DNA from: Bacilli bacterium
Lineage (GTDB): Bacteria > Bacillota_I > Bacilli_A > RF39 > UBA660
Direction: 5' to 3'
Length of the DNA: 64,000 bases
Assembly (NCBI GenBank): GCA_017548925.1
Contig: JAFYYX010000001.1
Span: 610,852-674,851 of the forward strand
In this document: positions 52,358-61,215 of the stretch, in pieces
Layout: every line of letters begins with the position of its first letter
Numbering within the stretch: position 1 is the stretch's first letter
The notes under the pieces: generated by a model
Told to the model about the DNA's origin: nothing
Database searches by the model: none
Seen by the model: only the letters and a program-made list of their open reading frames with translations
Program-made: the position numbers and the translations under genes

Positions 52358-54112
52358 TTATTCTTCCTCCTCTTCTTTAATAGTAATGCCAAGTTCCTCA
52401 AGTTGTTCAGGCATTAGTGTAGATGGAGATCCCATCATTAAGTCTTGTCCTGAAGCACTTGTTGGGAATGCTTGAACTTCTCTTAAGTTTGGTTCATCTT
52501 TGATTAACATAATTAATCTATCAATACCAGGAGCCATTCCACCATGTGGAGGACATCCATATTTAAATGAAGTAAAAATTGATTTAAATCTTTCTTCTAC
52601 TTCTTCTCTTGAATATCCAACAACACTAAATCCTTTAGCTAAGCTATCAAGGTCATGGTTTCTTATAGCACCAGATGCCATTTCGTTACCATTACATACG
52701 AAGTCAAATTGATAAGCTAAGATGTCATATACATCTTCTTTATCATAATCTTTAATACCATTATGAGGCATACTAAATGGATTATGACAGAATTTAGGTT
52801 TATTAGTATGTTCATCAACTTCAAACATAGGGAAATCATTAATAATACATAACTCTAGTTTATTAGGATCCATTAGTTCTAGTTTTCTACCTAATTCTGT
52901 TCTAATTTGACCAGCAAAATTTTGTGCTTTACTTAATTTTTTATTTGCTATAAAGAACATAACTGAGTTAGTCTTCATATCAAATTCTTTAATTAATGAT
53001 TGTCTTTCTTCATCAGATAAGAATTTATCGATAGGTCCTTTAAATGAACCATCTTCCATTAAAGTAATATATCCAATACCAGGCATTCCAATACTAGATG
53101 CAAAATCTACTACTTCGTTAAACCAACTATTTGGTTTATCTCCAATATTATCAACTACTATTACTTTAATAATAGAACCTTTAAATGGGCCAAATGTAGT
53201 ATTTTCTAACACTTTAGATGCATCTTTAATAATTAATGGGTTTCTTAAATCAGGTTTATCTGATCCATACATTTCCATAGCATCTTTAAATGATATTCTT
53301 CTAAATGGTCTAGGAGATACTTCTTTATTACTAAATTTAGTAAATGTATCATAGAAGATTTCTTCTCCTACATTTAAAATTTCGTCTTCTTCAACAAAGC
53401 TCATTTCTAAATCTAATTGGTAGAACTCTAAAGTTCTATCAGCTCTTGCATCTTCATCTCTAAAGCATGGTGCAATTTGGAAATATTTATCCATTCCACC
53501 AACCATTAATAATTCTTTATAGATTTGTGGTGCTTGAGGTAGTGCATAGAATTTACCTTTAAATAATCTTGATGGAACAACAAAGTCTCTTGCTCCTTCA
53601 GGACTAGATGCAGTTAAAATTGGAGTTTGTACTTCAGTAAATCCTAAATCATACATTTTATTTCTTAAGAAATGTAAGATTTCAGCTCTTAATTTAATAT
53701 TATCTTTAACTTGATCATTTCTTAAATCTAAATATCTATATTTAAGTCTGACATCATCTTTAGTAGATTTACTAGTCATGATTTCAAAAGGAAGTTCATG
53801 AACAGATGCACCTAAAATATCAAGTTTATCTACTAATAGTTCTACAGTACCAGTAGAGATTCTGTCATTAAATGTACCATCATCTCTTTTTCTTAAAGTA
53901 CCAGATAGTCTTACAACAGATTCTTTAGCAATACCTTTAAACATATCATCATCATTTGATACTGTTTGTAGTGTTCCAGATTCATCTCTTAAATCAAGGA
54001 AAAGTACACCACCATGGTCACGAATATTTTCTACCCAACCACTTACAACAATATCACTGCCGATTAAAGATTCATTAATATCTTTAACCATATGTGTACG
54101 ATACTTATTCAT
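52358..54112 (-). CDS. aspS2: Aspartyl-tRNA synthetase, non-discriminating type (AspS2)
   Basis: This 584-residue class II synthetase charges Asp; here probably both tRNA(Asp) and tRNA(Asn). Position-31-type residue is His (IRDHGGVLFLDL) and the second selectivity position is Gly (KRDDGTFND). In Pseudomonas and Thermus enzymes this His/Gly pair marks the non-discriminating form. Motif 2 FRDEDARADRTLEFYQLD and motif 3 GIDRLIML are intact. The GAD insertion differs from that of the upstream copy. ATG 54112 is used, as GGAAG lies six bases before it; the ATG at 54118 touches that site. It overlaps the end of aspS and adjoins gatC. Confidence 0.93.
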   Translation of the reverse strand: MNKYRTHMVKDINESLIGSDIVVSGWVENIRDHGGVLFLDLRDESGTLQTVSNDDDMFKGIAKESVVRLSGTLRKRDDGTFNDRISTGTVELLVDKLDILGASVHELPFEIMTSKSTKDDVRLKYRYLDLRNDQVKDNIKLRAEILHFLRNKMYDLGFTEVQTPILTASSPEGARDFVVPSRLFKGKFYALPQAPQIYKELLMVGGMDKYFQIAPCFRDEDARADRTLEFYQLDLEMSFVEEDEILNVGEEIFYDTFTKFSNKEVSPRPFRRISFKDAMEMYGSDKPDLRNPLIIKDASKVLENTTFGPFKGSIIKVIVVDNIGDKPNSWFNEVVDFASSIGMPGIGYITLMEDGSFKGPIDKFLSDEERQSLIKEFDMKTNSVMFFIANKKLSKAQNFAGQIRTELGRKLELMDPNKLELCIINDFPMFEVDEHTNKPKFCHNPFSMPHNGIKDYDKEDVYDILAYQFDFVCNGNEMASGAIRNHDLDSLAKGFSVVGYSREEVEERFKSIFTSFKYGCPPHGGMAPGIDRLIMLIKDEPNLREVQAFPTSASGQDLMMGSPSTLMPEQLEELGITIKEEEEE

Positions 54113-55874
54113 TTTCATCTTCCTTTCTTTCTTGTTTTTTTATTTCAATACCTAACTCTTCTAATTGTTCTTTAGTTAAATCAGAAGGAGATCCCATCAT
54201 TAAATCTTGTCCAGATGCTGATGGTGGGAACGCTTGAACTTCTCTTAAGTTAGGTTCATCTTTAATAAGCATTAGTATTCTATCAATACCAGGAGCCATT
54301 CCACCATGTGGAGGGCATCCATATTTAAATGAAGTAAAGATAGATTTAAATCTTTCTTCTACTTCTTCTCTAGGGTAACCAACTATACTAAATCCTTTAG
54401 CCAGACTATCAAGATCATGGTTTCTTATAGCACCAGATGCCATTTCATTACCATTACATACAAAGTCAAATTGATAAGCTAAGATATCTTCAGGATTTTT
54501 AGTGTTATAGTCTTCCATACCTCCATGAGGTAAGCTAAATGGGTTATGACAAAAATCGTATTTTCCTGTTTCTTCGTCTTTTTCAAACATTGGGAAATCA
54601 TTAATTATACATAACTCTAATCTGTCTTTATCAATTAATCCTAGGTTCTCACCTACTATTAATCTTAATTGTCCTAATGATTTTTTAACAATTGATTTCT
54701 TACCAGAAATAATTAAAACTAAATCATTATTTTCTAGATTTAATCTAGATTTAAGTTCAGATATTTCTTTTTCTGATACTACTTTAGCAATAGAACCTGT
54801 AATTTCTTCACCTATTTTTAAATATGCAAGACCTGATGCTTTAAACTTCTTAGCAGTTTCAGTTAAGTTATCTAAATCTTTTCTTGAGTATTTATCAGCA
54901 GCATCTTTTGCAACAATTGCATTAATGATACCTTTTTCTTCTAAAATTGTTTTAAATACAGTAAATTCTGTATCTTTAAAGATATCAGAAATATCTTCTA
55001 TTTCCATACCAAATCTTAAATCAGGTTTATCAGAACCATATTTATCAATGGCATCTAAATAAGCTATTCTTCTAAATGGTCTTGGTGAAACTTTCTTATT
55101 ACTAAATTTACTAAATACATCATAGAAAATTTCTTCACCAACATTTAATACTTCATCTTCTTCAACAAAGCTCATTTCAAGGTCAAGTTGATAGAACTCT
55201 AAAGTTCTATCAGCTCTTGCATCTTCATCTCTAAAGCATGGTGCAATTTGGAAATATTTTCCAAGTCCACCAACCATTAATAATTCCTTATAAATTTGTG
55301 GTGCTTGAGGAAGTGCATAGAACTTTCCTTTAAATAATCTTGATGGAACAACAAAGTCTCTTGCTCCCTCAGGACTAGATGCTGTTAAAATTGGTGTTTG
55401 TACTTCAGTAAAACCTAAGTCATACATTTTATTTCTTAAAAAATGTAGTACTTCCGCTCTTAACATAAGATTATCTTTAATCTTATTACGTCTCATATCT
55501 AGATATCTATATTTAAGTCTTAAATCTTCACCAGCAGTTGTGTTATCTTCAATTACAAATGGAAGTTCATCACAAGTGCTTAGTACTTCTAATTCTTCAA
55601 CTTCAAGTTCTATATCACCAGTTGGGATATTAGGGTTTTTACTAGATCTTTCAACGATTTTACCAGTTGCTTTAATTACATATTCAGTTTTACATGAATC
55701 AGCAATTTTATAACATTTATTATCAGGATTTAAAGCAAGTTGCATAATACCAAACTTGTCTCTTAAATCAATAAATATAAGTCCACCTAAGTCTCTTTTT
55801 TTAGAAACCCAACCATAAAGAGTTACAACATCATTAACGTTTTTAACACTTAAATCTTTTGTATAAACTCTCAT
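54105..55874 (-). CDS. aspS: Aspartyl-tRNA synthetase, discriminating type (AspS)
   Basis: This 589-residue class II enzyme attaches Asp to tRNA(Asp). It carries Leu at the first selectivity position (KKRDLGGLIFIDL) and Lys at the second (ERSSKNPNIP), as in the discriminating E. coli enzyme. Motif 2 FRDEDARADRTLEFYQLD, motif 3 GIDRILML and the anticodon-binding OB fold are intact. The catalytic core is nearly identical in protein sequence to the downstream copy, while the OB and GAD regions differ, showing duplication and divergence. It follows hisS by 23 bases, as in the Bacillus hisS-aspS pair. Confidence 0.95.
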   Translation of the reverse strand: MRVYTKDLSVKNVNDVVTLYGWVSKKRDLGGLIFIDLRDKFGIMQLALNPDNKCYKIADSCKTEYVIKATGKIVERSSKNPNIPTGDIELEVEELEVLSTCDELPFVIEDNTTAGEDLRLKYRYLDMRRNKIKDNLMLRAEVLHFLRNKMYDLGFTEVQTPILTASSPEGARDFVVPSRLFKGKFYALPQAPQIYKELLMVGGLGKYFQIAPCFRDEDARADRTLEFYQLDLEMSFVEEDEVLNVGEEIFYDVFSKFSNKKVSPRPFRRIAYLDAIDKYGSDKPDLRFGMEIEDISDIFKDTEFTVFKTILEEKGIINAIVAKDAADKYSRKDLDNLTETAKKFKASGLAYLKIGEEITGSIAKVVSEKEISELKSRLNLENNDLVLIISGKKSIVKKSLGQLRLIVGENLGLIDKDRLELCIINDFPMFEKDEETGKYDFCHNPFSLPHGGMEDYNTKNPEDILAYQFDFVCNGNEMASGAIRNHDLDSLAKGFSIVGYPREEVEERFKSIFTSFKYGCPPHGGMAPGIDRILMLIKDEPNLREVQAFPPSASGQDLMMGSPSDLTKEQLEELGIEIKKQERKEDENE

Positions 55875-55897
55875 ATATTCACTTTCTTTCTATTTTT

Positions 55898-57148
55898 TTA
55901 CATATGCATATCTAAATAATCAACTAAATCATTAATAGATACTTTTTCTTCTTCTTTTGTTTTATTATCTTTAATTGTTACTTTATCTTCTTTTAAATCA
56001 TTATCATTTAAAACAATTAAATATTTAGAGTTGAATCTATCTACACTCTTAAATTGTGCTTTTAAAGATTTACCCATTAAATCAGTTTCGCAAATAAAAC
56101 CATTTAATCTTAAATCTTGAGCTAAATAAGCAGCTGTATCTTTTTCATCATCAGATACATAAAGTAGATATACATCAACATCATCATTAACAGGTATTTC
56201 TATACCTTTTTCTTCAAGCATTTGCATTGTTCTATCATAACCCATTGCAAATCCAACAGCAGGAATAGAAGGTCCTTCTAGTGTTTCAACTAGATTATTG
56301 TATCTTCCGCCACCACCTAAAGCATACGAATCATCTAAAACAATTTCAAATACCATGTGTGTATAGTAGTCTAGTCCTCGAACTAGATTGTCATCTTCAA
56401 CATAATTAATATCCATTAAATCAAGTAGTTCTTTTAATTTGTTATATCTATTTAATGAATCTTCATTTAAATAATCTTTAATTTTAGGAACATTTTTAAG
56501 TATTTCATTACCAGCATCAAATTTACAGTCAAGAATTCTTAAAACATTTTTATTAAATCTTTCTTGGCAATCAGGACATAAATCCTTAATATTTGGTTCT
56601 AAATATTTTCTTAAAGCTTTTTTATAGTTTTCTCTAGATTCAATATCACCAATTGTATTAAGTTTAACTGTAATATTATCAAGGCCCATTAGTCTATAAG
56701 CATTATAAGCTAAACTTATAACCTCAGCATCAGCCATAGGATCATCTGAACCAAAGCATTCAAATCCCCACTGAGTAAATTCTCTTTGTCTACCACTTTG
56801 AGGTCTTTCATAGCGATACATTTTCATATTGTAGTAAACTTTAACAGGATCGCTCATATTACCATACATTTTATTTTCAATAAACCATCTAACTACACCA
56901 GCAGTTCCTTCAGGTCTTAAGGTAATATCTCTATCTCCTCTATCTTTAAAGTCATAAGTTTCTTTTTGAACCATATCAGTAGTTTCCCCTACACCTCTGT
57001 GGAAAAGTTCTGATGCTTCAAAAACTGGTGTCTCAATTCTAGAGTAATTATATTTTTGACACACTGCATCTAAAATGTCATTTACATACATTCTTTTTTT
57101 AGCTTCTAAGCCGTAAATATCATATGTTCCTTTTTGTTTTGTTATCAT
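55898..57148 (-). CDS. hisS: Histidyl-tRNA synthetase
   Basis: This 416-residue class II synthetase attaches His to tRNA(His). Motif 2 is RYERPQSGRQREFTQWGFECFG, the histidine-specific motifs are LVRGLDYYTHMVFEI and the ALGGGGRYNNLVE motif 3 region, and a C-terminal anticodon domain is present. Length is normal. An AAAGGAGG ribosome binding site follows the T-box terminator. It is the first gene of the six-gene operon under T-box control. Confidence 0.97.
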   Translation of the reverse strand: MITKQKGTYDIYGLEAKKRMYVNDILDAVCQKYNYSRIETPVFEASELFHRGVGETTDMVQKETYDFKDRGDRDITLRPEGTAGVVRWFIENKMYGNMSDPVKVYYNMKMYRYERPQSGRQREFTQWGFECFGSDDPMADAEVISLAYNAYRLMGLDNITVKLNTIGDIESRENYKKALRKYLEPNIKDLCPDCQERFNKNVLRILDCKFDAGNEILKNVPKIKDYLNEDSLNRYNKLKELLDLMDINYVEDDNLVRGLDYYTHMVFEIVLDDSYALGGGGRYNNLVETLEGPSIPAVGFAMGYDRTMQMLEEKGIEIPVNDDVDVYLLYVSDDEKDTAAYLAQDLRLNGFICETDLMGKSLKAQFKSVDRFNSKYLIVLNDNDLKEDKVTIKDNKTKEEEKVSINDLVDYLDMHM

Positions 57149-57159
57149 TTATTATTCCT

Positions 57160-57402
57160 CCTTTAATAAATAAAAAAACCTAAATAACATGTAAGGACGA
57201 AAATGCTTCCGCGGTGCCACCTTACTTTACTTAGGTACTCTCAACATACATTTATATCGTTTATGTATAAAACGTTTTCTACTATGTATGGAAAATGTTC
57301 TTCATTAAGTAATTTTAATGCATCATTTCCAGCTTCTAGATGCTCTCTGTTAATAAAATATTTACTTAACTACTTTTTCCGTAGAAAAATTAATTAATTT
57401 AT
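57160..57402 (-). promoter_or_regulatory. T-box riboswitch leader of the hisS operon
   Basis: The leader of about 240 nt has the T-box AAGGTGGCACCGCGG (about 57209-57223, minus), the Stem I AGAGAG motif, a loop-E AGTA (57371-57374) with its GAA partner, and a terminator stem CCTAAGTAA / TTATTTAGG before T7. Stem I pairing is clear: GGAAAA (57375-57380) with TTTTCC (57290-57295) and TTAAGTAA with TTACTTAA. The enclosed 3' strand is TGAAGAACA (57296-57304). After the loop-E GAA it reads GAACA, offering AAC (Asn) or GAA (Glu); a His codon CAT would need a base from the lower stem. Confidence 0.92.
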
Positions 57403-57408
57403 AGGTAT

Positions 57409-57437
57409 ATTATAGTAAATACTCGAACAATAGTCAA
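57409..57437 (-). promoter_or_regulatory. TTGACT-TGTTCG type promoter of the hisS operon
   Basis: Minus strand: TTGACT (57432-57437), TGTTCG (57424-57429) and TATAAT (57409-57414), with a 17-base spacer. Start expected near 57402. Confidence 0.8.
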
Positions 57438-57438
57438 G

Positions 57439-58359
57439 TTAATTTCTTGAATTACCTTCAGTATTTTCGTTGGTATTTTCTATATTTCTTTCTCTTAGTT
57501 CTTGAATAGAACTAATTGCTGTTAATCCTTGATAATTTGCACTTACATCATCATATCCAATTTTTCTTGTTACAGGATTATAAGTGTATCCTTGATCATT
57601 AGCCATTGTATAAAGTCTAATATCATGACATACCATAGATAGAATGTTAAAATATAGTACAGAGTCTAATTTATATTTATTTGAAATTAATCCACTATTA
57701 AGAAGTTTTTCAATTGATCTAGTATCCATTGATGGATCAGCAATATAATAAAATTTTTCTTGCTCTGTTGCGTGTTCTATAACATCCATATATTTTAATT
57801 TTAATAAACTTTCATATTTTCTTTCAAGTTCATTATAAAAATCTTTATATTTACTATTTTTAGAAATAAACCAAAAAGAAGAAAACATTTTTACAAGTAG
57901 ATTACTTGGATGATTAAAATCTTTAGCTTTTATATCAATACCAGCTTTTTTGCATTGTTCACATATATTAATTACATCGCTTTTAAATACAAAAGGGATT
58001 AATTTTTGTTTATCTTCTTTCTTCTCTTTATCACTATATTTAAATTTTAAAAGTCCGTATTTTTTAGTTTTATTACCAGGACCCATCATAGCAATGTAAT
58101 TATAATTATTTTTATCTAATTTACTTCTTGGATGAACTTCATTATATCTATCAATAACTGCATTTAGTAGTTCTTGATTAGAAGAATAAAGCATATTAAA
58201 TAAATAAGTTGATGAATTAGCCATATAATCATCTTTTCTTATATTTGGATATTTATCATATAAAAACTCAGGCAAATTAAGTGTTCTTGCACCAATTACC
58301 TTAGGTTCATTTTCATTACCGTTTGTAAATAAATAATACGAATATTCATAAGTATCCAT
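57439..58359 (-). CDS. Hypothetical protein, paralogue of the 58412 gene
   Basis: This 306-residue soluble protein is unrecognised. It is collinear with the 354-residue neighbour: both start with a strand pair (YSYYLFTNG / YKYVLYYKDS), share IPFVFKSDVINI / IPIIYKSDFLNF, and share LLNSGLISNKYKLDSVLYFNIL / LLDSEIIYEKYGKGSTFFFNLL. It ends in NTEGNSRN after an Asn/Glu-rich stretch. Its stop lies two bases from the -35 of the hisS operon promoter, and no terminator is visible between. Confidence 0.7.
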   Translation of the reverse strand: MDTYEYSYYLFTNGNENEPKVIGARTLNLPEFLYDKYPNIRKDDYMANSSTYLFNMLYSSNQELLNAVIDRYNEVHPRSKLDKNNYNYIAMMGPGNKTKKYGLLKFKYSDKEKKEDKQKLIPFVFKSDVINICEQCKKAGIDIKAKDFNHPSNLLVKMFSSFWFISKNSKYKDFYNELERKYESLLKLKYMDVIEHATEQEKFYYIADPSMDTRSIEKLLNSGLISNKYKLDSVLYFNILSMVCHDIRLYTMANDQGYTYNPVTRKIGYDDVSANYQGLTAISSIQELRERNIENTNENTEGNSRN

Positions 58360-58411
58360 ACTACTTTACCTCATTTCTATATTAATTATACTATATTTAC
58401 AACAAGTTGCA

Positions 58412-59476
58412 TTATTTTCTTGTTCTAACTTTGTAAACAGCTCTAGATGTATTAATAAATTCATTTAAGCCTTCATATAAAGGATTATTAAAATTATCAA
58501 TATATTCTTGATAAGAAATATTTGTACCATATGATATGTTATATGTATTTATAATCTCAGTTAATAAAATTTCATCTTCAGCTATTAATTTTTGATTCTT
58601 ATTTGATTCATAATCATCTCTTATATCGTTAATAGATTTATAAGAAACCTCATGTTTCATTGATTCAGTTATTAAATCATCACCTATATAAGTAAGTACT
58701 TCATATCTAAATTTTTGATTCTTATCATTTGCTATTGTGTGTAATCTTTCGTATAAAGTTATAAGTGAAAGTAAGTTAAAGAAAAATGTAGATCCTTTAC
58801 CATATTTTTCATATATAATTTCACTATCAAGAAGAGAATATAAGTCTTTTTTATCAATACCTGATTGATCAAAATGATATGTATCATATTTCATTTTTCT
58901 TCTATTCTCATCATCATATTTTTCTTCAACAACTTTAAACATTTCATCATGAACAAATTGATAAAATACATCATTACTTTTCTCACTACATATGTAAGAA
59001 GAAATTTTTGTAATTAATTCATCAGGTGAAAAGAAATCTCTTAAATTATTTAATTTAATATTTTTTTCTTCTAAGATTTTTGCAAAATTAAGAAAATCTG
59101 ATTTATAAATAATTGGAATAACTCTTTCAATTTTAGGGTCTTCTTTTTTAGTATCACTATATTTAACAAAACCATAATGAACTGCATTAAAACTCTCTGC
59201 AATCATTTCAATATGGTCAAAATCATCTGCATCATATTTAACATTTGGTGTTTTAAGTTTTTTTCTTTCAACAACAGATTCTAATAGTGATCTGTTATCA
59301 TTATGAGTAGCATTAAAAATATAAACAAGTGCATTAGGATTAAATTTTATATCACTTGGACTTTTAGAACGTGAGTGAATATAATTATATAAATTTAAAT
59401 CAATTGCATTAATAATAATTGGTTTTTTAGTGCTATCCTTATAGTATAAAACATACTTATAATCATTATTATTCAT
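58412..59476 (-). CDS. Hypothetical protein with RTR tail, paralogue of the 57439 gene
   Basis: This 354-residue soluble protein is unrecognised; it is a longer copy of the next gene downstream, with an added C-terminal helix of about 50 residues that ends AVYKVRTRK. Its promoter belongs to the TTGACA-TGTTCG family, and its leader starts inside a terminator hairpin. An AAGAGGG ribosome binding site precedes ATG 59476. It is probably cotranscribed with the 57439 paralogue, 52 bases downstream. Confidence 0.7.
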   Translation of the reverse strand: MNNNDYKYVLYYKDSTKKPIIINAIDLNLYNYIHSRSKSPSDIKFNPNALVYIFNATHNDNRSLLESVVERKKLKTPNVKYDADDFDHIEMIAESFNAVHYGFVKYSDTKKEDPKIERVIPIIYKSDFLNFAKILEEKNIKLNNLRDFFSPDELITKISSYICSEKSNDVFYQFVHDEMFKVVEEKYDDENRRKMKYDTYHFDQSGIDKKDLYSLLDSEIIYEKYGKGSTFFFNLLSLITLYERLHTIANDKNQKFRYEVLTYIGDDLITESMKHEVSYKSINDIRDDYESNKNQKLIAEDEILLTEIINTYNISYGTNISYQEYIDNFNNPLYEGLNEFINTSRAVYKVRTRK

Positions 59477-59504
59477 AAATAGTCCCTCTTCTTCTAAATT
59501 ACTA

Positions 59505-59532
59505 GAATAAAACTCCCCAATAATTGAGGAGT
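59505..59532 (-). terminator. Terminator with the next promoter immediately upstream
   Basis: Minus-strand hairpin ACTCCTCAA-TTA-TTGGGGAGT (9 bp, one T-G pair; 59512-59532) followed by TTTTATT. The -10 box abuts it, so transcripts from that promoter begin near 59526, inside the 5' arm, and lack the hairpin; read-through from the 59575 gene contains it whole. Confidence 0.8.
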
Positions 59533-59561
59533 ATTATAATATTTATACGAACAAATGTCAA
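59533..59561 (-). promoter_or_regulatory. TTGACA-TGTTCG type promoter
   Basis: Minus strand: TTGACA (59556-59561), TGTTCG (59548-59553) and TATAAT (59533-59538), with a 17-base spacer. Confidence 0.8.
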
Positions 59562-59574
59562 TTTTTGGATAATA

Positions 59575-61212
59575 TTAATACTTCATCCAATTTTGAAATA
59601 CCCTTTTAACTCTTTGAGGAAAAGTTAAATTTTGAGATAATAATCGTTCCTGTAATAGAAAATCTTCAACAGATAAAACATCAATGTATCTAAGTTTTGG
59701 CAAATTGAATTTTTTAACAAATTTTAAATTTGAAAATGTGTGTTTATTAAAATATCCAAGGTTTTCCATAGATATATAGTTTATAGATACTATTTTGCTA
59801 AAAGAGTGTTCTTCAACATATGTACAATTATCCATATGTATATCGTAACATTCTCTTAAATCATCTAAAAAGAATTCTGTTGTTTCCTTCAAACTAGGCA
59901 TATTTATAAAATCACAACTATAAAGGTTTTGCATAAAAAATTTATCTGTATCTTGAAGTTTTGGAAAATCAAGTCTATCTACATGATATACATTTTCACA
60001 AAATTCATATCCAATATGTTCTACGCTAGAGAGTTCAATTGATGATAATTTAGTTGAAATTGTACAAAAACCATCACCTATATCTTTAACGTTATTCATA
60101 GAAATATGCTTAATTTTTCTTGAATAATTTAAAAAATCATTTCCTATTGTTTCTACACTTGGATTAACATATGATAATAAATTTCCACACTTATCTATTG
60201 TTAAAATGGCAGGTTCTTCATTATTATTATAAAAAATAACAAATTTATTAGAAGGATTATTAATACTTTGTTTTACTTCAATCTTATCAATTTTTTTATG
60301 TAAAGTTCTGAAATAATCATTATAATCAAATGATGGAAAAATATCATTATCAAATACCACTATTCTATTTTCAACTGCATCCTTCTTCAAATCAATAATA
60401 TAATCATCAATAAATAAATATCTACCACTATCAGTATAGTCTTTATATACTTTTTGATCATAAATCAAAATATTATTATGGCAAAAATATAAAAGTCCAT
60501 TTTGAACATTAAATCTATAATATTTTCCATCTTTAGCTAAAGTAAACCAACTTAGATAGTTAAGACTATTTTTAATATTTATTTTAGTACCATATTTCTT
60601 TTCAAAAGCCTTAGTTAAACCAGAATTAATATTTTCAAGATTATTAGAAAAAGTTGCATCTGGATTATCAACAGTATGATTATATCTATTTTTAATTGAA
60701 ATAGTACCATCATCTTTTTTTATTTGAATACTAATAACGCTAACACCATATTCATCTTGTCTATCAGGATTTTTTGATCTTTTAATACTATTTGCGTTAT
60801 TTTTTACTGCAAAAGTTACTATACGATTATTAGTTCTATTTTTATCATTAAAAGTACATAATTCTTCACCAGGTGCAAAATACTTTTTAAATTTTAGTGT
60901 ATCAGCATGTGTTTTGCATTCATATAATTTATATCCTTTTTCTGAAAATAGTTGTTCTATACTCTTATCAGTTTCAACTAAACCTTCTTCATTTATTGTA
61001 GGACATTTAAATCTATCAAATACTAATTTTTGTATGGCATTTAAATCTGAATCAGGTAAATCAAAGATTAAGTTTTTATCGTATGCAAAAAGATCCTGTA
61101 AAATACTAAATAGTTTTCCAGGTTGTTCTAAAATACTTTGAAAATTTGATCTACAAAAATGCATCATTTCTTCGCCATAGTATTTTTTTATAAGTTTTAA
61201 ATCTTCATTCAT
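59575..61212 (-). CDS. Hypothetical protein with C-terminal leucine-rich-repeat-like region
   Basis: This 545-residue protein has no signal peptide. The N-terminal 350 residues are unrecognised. From about residue 365 a series of about 23-residue units (IKHISMNNVKDIGDGFC, LSSIELSSVEHIGYEFC, VDRLDFPKLQDTDKFF and others) resembles BspA/LRR_5-type repeats, usually extracellular but here on a protein without an export signal. It ends FQNWMKY and lacks the RTR tail. The ribosome binding site GAGGAG is the 3' arm of the upstream terminator, nine bases before ATG 61212. Confidence 0.65.
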   Translation of the reverse strand: MNEDLKLIKKYYGEEMMHFCRSNFQSILEQPGKLFSILQDLFAYDKNLIFDLPDSDLNAIQKLVFDRFKCPTINEEGLVETDKSIEQLFSEKGYKLYECKTHADTLKFKKYFAPGEELCTFNDKNRTNNRIVTFAVKNNANSIKRSKNPDRQDEYGVSVISIQIKKDDGTISIKNRYNHTVDNPDATFSNNLENINSGLTKAFEKKYGTKINIKNSLNYLSWFTLAKDGKYYRFNVQNGLLYFCHNNILIYDQKVYKDYTDSGRYLFIDDYIIDLKKDAVENRIVVFDNDIFPSFDYNDYFRTLHKKIDKIEVKQSINNPSNKFVIFYNNNEEPAILTIDKCGNLLSYVNPSVETIGNDFLNYSRKIKHISMNNVKDIGDGFCTISTKLSSIELSSVEHIGYEFCENVYHVDRLDFPKLQDTDKFFMQNLYSCDFINMPSLKETTEFFLDDLRECYDIHMDNCTYVEEHSFSKIVSINYISMENLGYFNKHTFSNLKFVKKFNLPKLRYIDVLSVEDFLLQERLLSQNLTFPQRVKRVFQNWMKY

Positions 61213-61215
61213 AAG

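Noticed and set aside
52358-55874. One aspS copy being a pseudogene or an assembly duplicate
   Set aside because: Both frames are full length with intact class II motifs, and they differ in the OB and GAD regions and at selectivity residues, so both are real genes.
57203-57397. A 64-codon plus-strand reading frame antisense to the hisS leader
   Set aside because: It lies wholly within the T-box leader on the opposite strand; its sequence is explained by the T-box, Stem I and terminator elements.
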